Positions 8,728-20,400 of a stretch of 64,000 bases of DNA are shown piece by piece. The position numbers and the translations under genes are program-made. Within the stretch, counting starts at the first letter, position 1. Each line of letters starts with the position of its first letter. The DNA comes from Balanoglossus misakiensis. Taxonomy: Eukaryota > Hemichordata. The notes under the pieces were generated by a model. The model saw only the letters and a program-made list of their open reading frames with translations, was not told where the DNA came from and searched no databases. Where the stretch lies: contig CM082592.2 in NCBI GenBank assembly GCA_040954595.2, forward strand, positions 5,704,001 through 5,768,000, given 5' to 3'.

Positions 8728-10959
8728 TTAAGCTCTTTTCTTGCGAGAAAGATAAATGGCATCGATAAACGAGTGAATGGATTGGAAATAAAAGCACACT
8801 ACAAGGGGAAGCGTGATGAGATTTATTGCAAACCATGCATTTTTACTGTACGGCATTTCTTCAGCGTACAGCACATAGACTGACAGATAGAAACTGAGAA
8901 AGCCGTGTAAAAGACACAGCGCGACATTGGTGACCAGCAGCGCAGTCAGTGCGGTTTGGGCTGAACTCGGGGCTGGCTTTTTGCGTCCCATGCTCGAGAT
9001 GAGAAGAGCTGTCTGGCAAAACGTTTGCACGTCGGCGAGGAGAGCTTCTGCAAATAGCAGAGCAGCGGAGCAACTGTTAGCAGCAAAGAGCGCCATCGCC
9101 GACGAAGCGCTGAAAGAATGATACAGAAAGACAGCGAAAGCCGAGACGAGCAAGAAGGCATACTTTGAGCGCAGGCGTGGGACAGAAACCAAACGAGCTG
9201 GATCTAGCTCGTGGAAAACAGCCAAACAATTGAAGATGATGATCGTGAATATGGCGTACTTGCAGCCGTAGTAGGTGTACAACATGTATTTGGATGGTTC
9301 TAATTGGAACGGATCTGAGGTACTGTTCCCATCGGGGGATTGGTTGATGACCACGGCGATGGGGAGGCCGACTGTAGCAACGCTTGTTAGACATGCGAAG
9401 GAAAGCGATGCTATTCTGACGACACTACATATATTGCCGTCATTCACATTAGGCCTAACTGTGTTTGGGGTTAGGTCTTCAATATCTTCATATTCGTTTG
9501 AACTTTCATCTATGTGGTCATAGGCAAGCTGGCGAGGCGGTGACACATTTTGATACGTCCCTCCCTGTTGGCCAATCGCCGAAGGCGCCATTATCTCATA
9601 CCCGTCGTCCTGTCTTTCATCCATACCAGCTGCAGGGTGCATGACTTCATAGATGTGGTCCGACTGAACAGGGCTGGTGTATGGTTGCTGCGGTTCTCTA
9701 TGCAGCAGACCTTCCTCCCGCTCTTTCGGTTTGCGCTGCACGTGGGTGTAGATGGGGTTGTCGCGTTCTCCTTCATCGGTTCCCAACAGCGGTTGCCTTT
9801 CATAGGCAAGCTGGCGAAGGGGTGACACATTTTGATTCGTCGCTCCCTGTTGCCCAATCGCCGAAGGCGCCATTAGGCTTACCGGTATCTCATACCCGTC
9901 GTCGTCTTGTCTTTCATCCATACCAGCTACAGGGTTCATGACTTCATAGGTGTGGTCCGACTGAACAAAGCTGTAAGGTTGCTGCGGTTCTCCATTCAGC
10001 TGACAAGCGTATCCGGATCCTTCCTCCCGCTCTTTCGGTTTGCGCTGCACGTGGGTGTAAACGAGGTTGCCGCGTTCTCCGTTACCGGCTCCCAACAGCG
10101 GTTGCCGCTCACTGCAGCTGTCGACGTCGACTCTCACATTGTCTCCGTGATTGGTGCTACCCCTGAGCTGCTCCGGGATGCGCATGCGCTCCCGATTGCG
10201 ATTGGCCGCCGACGCCCAAATGCCATAGATGATAAAAACGACCAGGATTTCGAATTGTACCGCAAACTGTATCAGGAAGATCCCGGCAATACTGGGGAAG
10301 TGACTCTCGGAGAAATCGGACTCGGTTGGTGCTTCCGTGGGGCCATCTGTGGCCGATGTAAAGGCTTGATATTTGTCGACAAGTGTGGTCTGCAAGTAAA
10401 GCAAACTGCAGGATGCAAGACACACTACCATGTAGCGCAAACGCAGGCTGTTCCGGAACACACGTCCTCTGCAGCGCCATATGAACGTAACCATTAGCAA
10501 AGTGAAAACGATGTGTAGAGAATACACGGTTATTAGAGCCCAACTTTGGGCGTCGAGACTAGCTTTGGAGGAATGGTGCCATACTTGAAATGCATCGAAG
10601 GTTACACTCCCCGCGCCGAACAATAGACCGCACGACGGAATCAGCCATCCTCGGACCGGGCTCTGAGGAGATTGCCCGTCTTCGAGAACCCACCCTTCCC
10701 TTCTGCAGACGAAAGCAACCAGAGTCGCGAGCGACAAGAGCTCCAACGCAATGACCGCGACGGGCAGAGCGATTCCGGCGATCCCTCCGTGACGCGAAGT
10801 CTGGGCGAGGCTCGAGGCCGTTCCAAAACTTGCCAACACCAGCAACACCAACAAAGCAGAATGGCGTCCGTCCGGCGTCGCAGTTCCGTCATCCCCTTCG
10901 GAGCGCGACCCAACAACCAGAGGTCGAACGAGAAGATAAACCATGATCTGTGTGGACAT
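8728..10959 (-). CDS. otopetrin-like proton channel, single exon
   Basis: This is an uninterrupted 743-codon frame with TAA at 8728-8730. It has 12 hydrophobic segments in two sets of six: about 35-55, 60-85, 104-126, 140-161, 174-195, 224-248, then 512-537, 558-582, 600-625, 630-656, 668-695 and 708-737. The two-times-six plan fits otopetrins, as do a TM3 with GLLFGAGSVTFDAF, a TM6 with QFEILVVFIIYGIW, and a final segment NLITLPLVVCFYFQSIHSFI (compare PLVIFYRFHS in family members). Otopetrins are acid-activated plasma-membrane proton channels. Between the halves is a long hydrophilic loop (about 252-510) holding a tandem duplication with repeated YTHV, YEVM and GYEI motifs. Met6 (10942-10944, A at -3, G at +4) has better start context than Met1. 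It is convergent with the EGF genes' strand and has no intron. Confidence 0.8.
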   Translation of the reverse strand: MSTQIMVYLLVRPLVVGSRSEGDDGTATPDGRHSALLVLLVLASFGTASSLAQTSRHGGIAGIALPVAVIALELLSLATLVAFVCRREGWVLEDGQSPQSPVRGWLIPSCGLLFGAGSVTFDAFQVWHHSSKASLDAQSWALITVYSLHIVFTLLMVTFIWRCRGRVFRNSLRLRYMVVCLASCSLLYLQTTLVDKYQAFTSATDGPTEAPTESDFSESHFPSIAGIFLIQFAVQFEILVVFIIYGIWASAANRNRERMRIPEQLRGSTNHGDNVRVDVDSCSERQPLLGAGNGERGNLVYTHVQRKPKEREEGSGYACQLNGEPQQPYSFVQSDHTYEVMNPVAGMDERQDDDGYEIPVSLMAPSAIGQQGATNQNVSPLRQLAYERQPLLGTDEGERDNPIYTHVQRKPKEREEGLLHREPQQPYTSPVQSDHIYEVMHPAAGMDERQDDGYEIMAPSAIGQQGGTYQNVSPPRQLAYDHIDESSNEYEDIEDLTPNTVRPNVNDGNICSVVRIASLSFACLTSVATVGLPIAVVINQSPDGNSTSDPFQLEPSKYMLYTYYGCKYAIFTIIIFNCLAVFHELDPARLVSVPRLRSKYAFLLVSAFAVFLYHSFSASSAMALFAANSCSAALLFAEALLADVQTFCQTALLISSMGRKKPAPSSAQTALTALLVTNVALCLLHGFLSFYLSVYVLYAEEMPYSKNAWFAINLITLPLVVCFYFQSIHSFIDAIYLSRKKRA
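9520..9801 (-). repeat. otopetrin loop repeat unit 2 (residues 387-480)
   Basis: This is the second copy, directly abutting the first. ERQPLLG, PIYTHVQRKPKEREEG, PQQPYTSPVQSDHIYEVM, AGMDERQDDGYEI, MAPSAIGQQG and NVSPPRQLAY recur in the same order, 94 residues with small deletions. DNA identity is visibly high, so the duplication is probably recent or homogenised. Confidence 0.9.
9802..10110 (-). repeat. otopetrin loop repeat unit 1 (residues 284-386)
   Basis: This is the first copy of a tandem coding duplication. It runs from ERQPLLG through LVYTHVQRKPKEREEG, PQQPYSFVQSDHTYEVM, AGMDERQDDDGYEI, MAPSAIGQQG and NVSPLRQLAY. It is 103 residues and contains an ITIM-like LVYTHV and a YxxM motif (YEVM). 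Confidence 0.9.
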
Positions 10960-11255
10960 GAATTAACCAGAAGATGAAATATTACGGAAGTTTCGTCATA
11001 CAGTCATTAAGTAATATGTAACCGATCCACTATTGGACTAGTCTTAACTTGTAGTGCGGTGTATCTTCGGTTTCCAGTATTTATTCTGTTCCGTTGTTTA
11101 GAAACAGAATGCCCACACCTTTGACTAATTATCAGAACCTCCCCATCATTTTACCAGACTGAGTGCTCAACAAGTGGAAACAGGGATACTTCAGCAGGAA
11201 GATTAGCAGCTTTTTTTTCTCATTTACTACATGGAGCTCAAAATGGAGCTCAAAA

Positions 11256-11699
<444 letters not shown>

Positions 11700-13380
11700 A
11701 CATAGCAAACAAGCCTGTACACGAAACCACTCAGGCAAATTCCCCACAACCGTCGCGTCTATGTAAATAAAAATTCAGCTCGAAACCGCGAGTATGGCGA
11801 GATCGTCCGTATGCGCCACCAAAACTCAGCCATAACGATGCATGGACATATAAAGTGGCGATATTAAGTGGATTTGTGCGAATTAAAAATACATGTACTT
11901 CCAATTTCTGCTAGGTGGATACATACAATTGTATACCTACACTGAGTGCGGCCTAGACTAGCCTACTAGTCGCTTGGTGATTTTTAAATCTCAATACTTT
12001 ATGTGTTTTCGGTGGTTTTTTGTCTTAATAAATAATTGCAATACTTTTTTGCGTGCATGCTTGCCTTGAGCGTGTTTTTGGTAGTGAGGTGAGTTTTGAA
12101 TTTGGGACTGAGCTTGTGGTATGGGCCTACGCGTTCCCTACACATGAAGCCCATAGACTTGGAGCAAGTCTAAGTGCGGCTTAGTAGTCACTGGTAACCA
12201 GTAGTTGAATTCATTTGATCGTTTTCGCCTAAGAGATTAATGACAGCGCGAAAATTCGTTAGGAAGAACAAACCAAACGTTAAAACCTACCTCGGATAAA
12301 TCGTGCTGCTATTTCGGCGGGTAGGCTATGGTGAATGTGCCAGTATGTTTTCTCCCAAATCCGATTTTCGGCGGGGACTTCCCCTCGCGCTTGCGCGGTG
12401 TAGTGGGGCAGAACGTGACAGAACACAATAGTATGGATGAGGTAATCTTTTGTGCACAAATTAATTGAACAATAAAGCCGGCCCAGGGTATTTCCGTGAC
12501 TCGAAAGCAGGCGACATGCACGGGACTCTTTATTACCTTTGCATCGCCTTTAGACTTCGAAAAACCTAAATTCATACCGATACTAATAAAACTATTGAAT
12601 TTCCAAGAACCTAAATTTTGATATCGCTTGTGTGCTTCTTTTATGTAGGCCAATGTTTTAAAACTGTTATCTGCGAAAACATATATGTTTGATTTATATA
12701 TTAACTTTATTAAGTTAGGTGTTAACACATTGTTGAGTCGCAGGTAAACACCTTCGCTAAAAATACTTTATACACTCGACTTAAAAAGGTAACTTGGTGG
12801 AGAATCCGAGATCTGTGTGATATACTCTAGAGGTTCTACTGTGTGTCCAGGCAATATAAGGAATGTGCGTGGTTAATTTAGAAACAACTTATTTTCCAAA
12901 AGAACACATATGTATTTAACAATGACGCTCACATCAATGACTCTTAGGCGATGAAATGAGGGGGGGGGGGGTTACTGACAGTCGTCATGAAAACGATTTT
13001 CAGAAAGTGCCAATAAGGTCGCCTGTTTATGCGGAGAAAGTTGTTTCAATCACGCAATCAAACACATCCCCAGTTGTTGCTATTTTAATACTATCGGGTC
13101 GAAGCATGCAGCTGGCGAACGCTTTGAAAAAAAAAGCCACTCAACACTGAACAGTATACAGTATAATATATAGCGTTTCGACTTCACATGATTATGCCCA
13201 TGCGTCACTATTCTGAACTGAGCATGCTCACTACGCAGCTGATTATACCTGCGCTGTGAAAGCGAAAGTGGCGCTCAGTTGTTCTCGCCATGACCGTTCT
13301 CGCCCGGGGGCTAGCTGTCCCATCCACTGAACAGGTCGCCTTTTGCTAGCGTGCTCGTGCGACAGTATGCTGGCGCTACC

Positions 13381-13447
13381 ATGGGTGGTTTTTGGCTCGT
13401 ACCCGTGATCGGCGTCTGTCTCTGGGCCGCTCAGACGCATTCGCAGG
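13381..13447 (+). CDS. gene A exon 1: signal peptide
   Basis: The ATG at 13381 sits in strong context (CTACCATGGG). It encodes a hydrophobic core ([14 protein letters not shown]) with predicted cleavage near AQTHS/QG. The donor is CAG G|GTGAGT in phase 1. A GTG-initiated upstream extension is not needed. Confidence 0.88.
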
Positions 13448-14462
13448 GTGAGTACGCGCGCACGTCGCGTTATGCCAGTTTGGAATTGAAAATCCGACGA
13501 ACGTCATTTTCACTTACTTTAATTGGCATCAGCCTTTTCGTTTGGTGTTCAACGCTGCCAGTACGCAATAGCCCGTTGATGCAAACCTATACCACTGTCA
13601 CGTTTTGCGCATGCCCGATGAGGTGTGTTTCAACCGAATCTCTACATCAGTAGCTTATAGGCAAAATACCTCTTCATTACGAAAGGCAAATACGATTGCC
13701 AATCGTAGTAATTTTATTTTGTATCAGGGCATTTCAATCAGACAGAGAAACTGCAGAAGGCAATTTTAATGGCCGAGAAAAGCACAGCGTGTTCGGGCGA
13801 CATCGCTTAAGTGCGGATGTTCTGCTGGGTTTTTTGAATGGTTTCGCATTAAAAATTAATAATACATGCAGCTGTGTGTCAAATTGTATTATTTATTCTT
13901 GTACGCTGCCTACTGTGGCTTGTCACACGTACAAATCTAACCGTGTGCAGAAATGTAGACAGAGAATACGATCCGTGTATACGGACTGCCATATGAGTGC
14001 TTCAGGCAGCATTAAGATTTCAGCGCAAGAATTCTATTAAATAAAACATTTTTTTGTTTGAAATTTTAGGATGTAATTACAATCCCTGTCAGAACGGAGG
14101 AACCTGTATACAGGCCACCAACAGCTTCGGCTACATCTGTCAGTGTTTTGCGATCTATCACGGACAGGATTGCGAGGCTGTCATCGCAGGTAAGATGTAT
14201 ATGTTGGGTTATTATCCGCGTAAACCTATGACTGAAATGCCATACAATAAACTAATCATGTCTGTTGCGTTGGTAAACATGGCGTACTTATTGTTCTCCA
14301 ATACATTAATCAAATACAATAGCATCTCATGATATTTGTCATTTTACAAAAAAAAATGTGTTACCTCCGACACATACCATACGGTTGTCGTGTATTGTTT
14401 TTCTACAGAGTGAGATACAAAGAGTGGTGCTACAGGACCGACTGTAATCCATGTAGCACCTG

Positions 14463-14494
<32 letters not shown>

Positions 14495-17400
14495 TGTCTG
14501 TCTGTCTATCCGTCACCTGTCTGTGTGGGTGTGCGCGCGCGTGTGTGTTACAGCTATTTTGACCTACCTGTTCTAGGGAATTGTTTTCTATGCTAATACA
14601 GGGTGTGCAAATAGTTGTGTACGCATCCCTATGATTATGACATGACTGCGAAAGTTTTCCTGTGCCTTAGTTAATGTTACAAAAACCATGGCAACGTCAC
14701 GTTTGCCGAGTCACTGTTGAAGCTATCGACTCCTCTTTCCACCGCAGATCGCTCACCATGCGGCATGAACTACCACCTACCATCCGGGGCCTTATCGTCA
14801 CCGAACTACCCTAATCACTACGGCAACCGAATGAAATGCTACTACTTCATCAAAGTGCGAAACCTGGACGGCCAGCCGGAAATTTACCTGTCGTTCTCTG
14901 CGTTCCAATTGGAGGACAGGAAAGACTACCTGTTCATCGGCGTGGGACCCCGAGCCGACATCGACCAAGTCAGTGCGCATGCTCTCACTGGCTACGTCAT
15001 CCCTTCGCCGATAACGCTTTTCAGCGACCAGATTTGGCTCGTCTTCGTCGCCGACGGCAGTACCAGTGCCAATGGATGGCAGATTACCTATGTATCAGGT
15101 ATCTATTTTCCCGCCATTGTTTCAACACTATCATCGTGAAGAAACTGTTGAATCAAGAGGCTTGTGCTTGGGTGTTTCAAAGAAAACTGTGCTGTTATTC
15201 CAGCGTGGTCTTTGCAGTACTGTACATATGGTTATGCACCTATATACTTATACGAAGTGAATGAGTGTATATAATAGCCCAATCTTGTAATTATGACGCT
15301 TGCACTCGTATCTCCACAGGCAACCTGTGTGCAAGCAATCCGTGCATGAATGACGCCATCTGCAACAACAACTATGTTTACTACTCGTGTAGCTGCACGC
15401 CCGGTTGGACGGGAGACAGGTGTGAAACAGGTATGATAATGATGCATGCAGGACAATTGTTGTCAAAAAAGCATATGCAGCCGACGTTAAATTCTTCCAT
15501 CCATCCTGACGTCAGTCTGTCTGTCTGTCTGTCTGTCTGTCAGTTGGTTGGTTGATCGGTCGGTCAGAGCAGTCACACACTCTCTTTTTGAATGGGGGCG
15601 CTTGTCATCTTGCGCATTTCCCATAATACCCCGTATGTATGAACGATTCAAAATAGCGTAATATCATTAGACCCAGGATAAACCCCCCATAGGGCTTGTT
15701 CTTGTGTGTATATATATAGTTTTAGCTTCTGTACAATTTCCTGAATTTATGAACGACAGGAAGTGCAGCCTTCGCCGTGTAGTCCTCGCAATATAAATTC
15801 ATTGCTCTGTCACTTCCAGCAGTAGAAGCCTGCCTTAGCAACCCTTGCCTAAACGGGGCCACCTGTCATAATGTCGGTGTTAACTATGTTTGCGAGTGCT
15901 CTGAAGGTTGGAGTGGTCGAAATTGTCAAACTGGTAAAGTAGTTAGTTATTTTGTTAGCTTTACGTCGACCATCTTTGGTGAGTGGCGGGGCAGTGGTAT
16001 AAAATACTATAGCCATAATGTGTGCTGACAATAAATGAAATTAATAGAGGCTACTCGCTTGTTAGATGTCGTATTTTGGGTTACAAAACGATAACAGTGT
16101 TGGTAGTGACACCATATTTTCATATTTCTGGTAATTGTTCTCAAAAAAAGTGACTAACTGTTTATTCGCGTTTAATTCACCGTTTTGCTGAAAGCGCTAA
16201 CCCCGGAACCATGCGAGAGCAGTCCTTGCCAAAACGGCGGGGCGTGTGTTCAGGATCACGAAAAATACCTTTGTCGCTGCTCGAATGAATGGACGGGCGT
16301 CCACTGTGAGCTTCCTGGTATGTTGTGTGTGGAAACGGTTGCCGTGAAATGTTTTCTGCAGTCGTTGCCGGTTTTGTTATACCATCCTTTCTGGACACAG
16401 CGTTTCCGCTAATCGCAACGTATACAACTGACCTTTCCTGCACTTTCCAATATGGTGGCAAGCTAAATGCTATAGGTCCGTATTATAAGTCCTCGTGTAT
16501 TTTTTGTGGGGAGACATATGTTTGGTTCGCCGCATGTGATTAATAGTTTAATACATTAGTTTTCTGCACTTTTATTGACGCGTTTTCTTCCGAATGGATA
16601 GATTTGTGGTCGGCGCTGATATTAATCGACACATCTGTACTTTCATGACATTTGACCCTTTCTCAAGTGAAATGTGCTTTTTCTGCTCTCAACTTTGTTC
16701 AGGTTTTCTGCTTCGATAGTTGCGATGCTTAGCGTTCATGTCGTTCATTGTGTCTGGTTGTCTTCTCAGGTGTGACAAAGACCCACATCCCACTGTGAAC
16801 AATTTGCTCTGCTCATTTCTTGATACACGTAATTTGCTTTGGGTGCTGGTTTGCGGGTTGCGTTTGACAGATGTTTTCTTCGAAAATTAAATTGAAAGAA
16901 TACAAGGCGTTACGTCATCATGTGCATTCATTCCCTTCTTTGTTTTCTTTCTCTCGCTTTGTTTTCATCGAAGCCGTCAATCCGTGTTGGTCTCTTCCAT
17001 GCTTCAACGGCGGCACCTGTGATTGGCTGACCGACACCAATGCGTACAGTTGCACCTGCCCGGCCACGTGGACTGGAAACAACTGCGAGATGGGTAAGTC
17101 ATTTGTTATGAAAATGCAAGTATCTTTACACGTCATCCCATGCAGAACAAGCATGTCGAGATTTACGATAGGAGTTTCATGCTTTCTGTATATTCCCCTG
17201 TACGTGCTCGAAGAATGAAGGTGGGGTTTGTCAGTACATTTATTTTTATGACCATGTCTTGGTGGGTCGCGTGAAGTGAGCTTGCTACTGAGAGATGTTT
17301 TCTCTTGATCGTAGCAGATACGGCGGATTAGCCTTGCTCCAACTAATCCTCGAGGGACTATAAATTTCACTAAAACTGTCTCTTTACACTTTTCCTACTC

Positions 17401-20400
17401 GCGTGCGCCTTTCCGTCATGCAATACGGACGTACCGCGGTATACGTATGCGCACGACGCGGCATCTGGCGTAGATATACTGGACTACCTCAACCCGTGCA
17501 CCAGTAACCCGTGCAGCAACGGGGGCCTGTGCGAGAATGTCCCCGGCCACATCCAGTATTACTCCTGCTCTTGCTCAACGGGGTGGACGGGTGCCCTTTG
17601 TGAACAAGGTACAAACTACTTTTTACCAAAAAATCAGTTCCTTTATAGAGTGGATTGGTCTGTTGTTTTATGTATTACCACTGTGGTTTGTTTGACACCA
17701 TAATGTGCATGGTCGGTCTGTTTTGCTCCTCTCCAGGACGCGTACGGTTATCAATATCACCTGGGTGTCAATGAGCATACCGGTATCTTCATTTCTACAA
17801 TCAGCGACGTGCTCTGGTATTCAAGTCTTTGTGTGCAGCCCCCCCCCCCCCATTGTTTTTCCAAGTGACGGAGATTCCTCGATTGTAAATAGTTGTTAAT
17901 TGGACACCGATCTCTTACATTTTCTGTCTTTGACCACCGCAGCTGTGCATCCGTGTGCGTACTATCCGTGTCGGAACGGCGGCGTCTGCAGCAGCCCGAC
18001 GGACAATACCTACATCTGTCAATGCAATCAGTATTTCACTGGAGATAATTGCGAGACGGGTAGACATTACAGCTTGAACGTTGTATTTTATTTGGAATGC
18101 TATTTGGTGTGTTGCTGAGTTCGGGTTTGATTTCCTTATTGTCGAGTTCTTGTTTCAAGATGGCGACTCTGTATACCTTCTGTGATATTGCCATGGATAC
18201 GTACTTATCCCTCGGTCTTCAGTCATCCGTGTTATGTCGTCTACCACTTGGCTTGACAGCGTGATTATCGTGCAGTTTATTAGAATTTGCCTCTTATGTT
18301 CTGAATGCACTGAGGTTGTGTGGCGTGTTTCAATTATTCCTTTCTTAGGAAAGCTTGTTTTTTGGAAACTAATAAGAGCCTATGCCCCTTTCTGTGCTGC
18401 ACTGTACTTGTAGCCGTTAATCGTCCCATGAATCCTTGCGACAGCAATCCGTGTCAAAATGGCGCAACCTGCGAAAACGTCGACAATGATGTGCGTTACT
18501 ACACATGTTATTGCCCGCCATCTTGGATCGGTGCACTGTGCCAAACGTTAATAGGTATATGCATGTGGATTTCATTGTTTTTCAAACGAAAATGTGAGTC
18601 CTGCTTTGTCGATAACAGGGAATACATGTATTACCAATAAAGGTTCCAGGAAAAATTGAACAACTTTAAACCTCTCTAGTCTTTGCTATTTGCTGATTCG
18701 TCAATGAAACCAAGTTGAACAATCTATGCCCCTATGTTCATTAAACTTGAATTACAGCAAATATTTCCCGCTTCTACCTACAGCTAACCCCTGTGGTCTC
18801 CAACCATGTCGTAACGGAGGCATTTGCAGCGACCTGGGTACGAGCTACACATGCACGTGTCCCTACGGAATTACTGGGGGATACTGTGAAATCGGTAAGA
18901 GACGTTGGACTGGTGTGGGAACCTCACACATTATTAATTCAGCGACGAAAGAAACTGGCAGATTACTTCTGCGATAAACAGCACTAATAGCATTGAAGAG
19001 GAATATCTGTAACATTTTCAGAATTATTAGAAGGGTTTAGTTACACGTCGTCTTATTTTTTTGTCCACAGAGGTAAATCCTTGCACGAGCAATCCGTGTC
19101 AAAATGGCGGCACCTGTTCCAACTTCGTCTCTATGTATCTCTGTTCCTGTCCCACGGATTACACGGGAAGAAGGTGTGAAACAGGTAATCTAGCCACATT
19201 CATGATAAAATGATACAAAATGGAAAGTGAGTACGACATTTATCCCATCAGTGATATTTTCGCCGGTCAGGTGTTTTATACATTAATTTTTGAACAGTTA
19301 TTTCACTTGGCACATCATTCGTTTTATTTGTCAGCCAACCCGTGCTATTTCGCCCCATGCCTCAACGGCGGAACGTGTTCCAACGCTGGAGATAACTTTG
19401 TTTGTCAGTGTCCGGTAGAATGGTCTGGTCAAACCTGCACCACGCGTGAGTAAAAGTAATTCAAAGTATAGACTTGGTTGTGTTGTTTTTCTGAAGGCAA
19501 AGGAATAATTATTTCCAGAAGTAAAATGAGATTTTCTATAATGGACTTGTCAACATAGTCTGTGCGCAATTCATATTCAAGTTTTAATTATTGTATAGTC
19601 AGATGACAGTGGACGATCCGATGTTTATTTTTTATAATTCCGTTTTCAATCATTTCGCTCCAGCCACCAATCCCTGCTACAGTAACCCGTGTGCAAATGG
19701 AATATGCTTTCCTCGGAATAACTACGACTCGTTCTTCTGTCAGTGCAGTGCTGGTTGGACGGGTACAACGTGTTTAGAACGTGAGCAATTACAATACATG
19801 TATATCCGTGTGTGGTTCTATGGTGCAAGTGTGTATGTATGTATGTCAGTATAACTTCATGCATACATGTACATGCATGCATGTGGCTGGGTATTTACTT
19901 TTTGGAACTTACAATAATGAGCCTCATCATACAATCCATAGTTGACCTTTGCCTCAATTTTGCAGGCGTTAATCCCTGTGATTCTAATCCTTGCCTGAAT
20001 GACGGTGAATGCGCCAATGAAGTCGTCCGATTCATCTGTACATGTGCGCCAGGATGGAGTGGATTATATTGTGAGACAGGTAAGCCAAACTCTGTTCGCT
20101 ACAGTTAATTTTCTTACAAGTTTCCGATTAACTCAAATATATTATATCAACTTTATGACTGTCTTCTGTGCCAATGGATGCAGCAATCTGAGTTCTAACC
20201 GATATTATCTGTAATTTAACTTTTAGAGCTTGACCCGTGCGTTAGTAATCCGTGCTTCAACTCCGGTGTCTGTCTACGAGACAGCGATGGATACCAGTGC
20301 GACTGCGCGTTTGGATACACCGGCGAAAACTGCGAACGGCGTAAGTTCTGCGTCTTTGTGTTTCACGCCAACTGTGGCCACACATAGATTGAATTTACAG

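Noticed and set aside
8406-8762. 118-codon minus-strand frame overlapping the end of the otopetrin-like gene
   Set aside because: Different frame from the channel, no homology, and located in its 3' UTR.
12332-12410. Second snRNA-like stretch (TGTGCCAGTATG and a GGGGACTTCCCC stem)
   Set aside because: Only short words resemble U1; no Sm site, stem order or 3' box could be found.
12309-12728. 139-codon minus-strand open frame
   Set aside because: AT-rich, no family resemblance, no splice or promoter context; consistent with a chance frame in the spacer.
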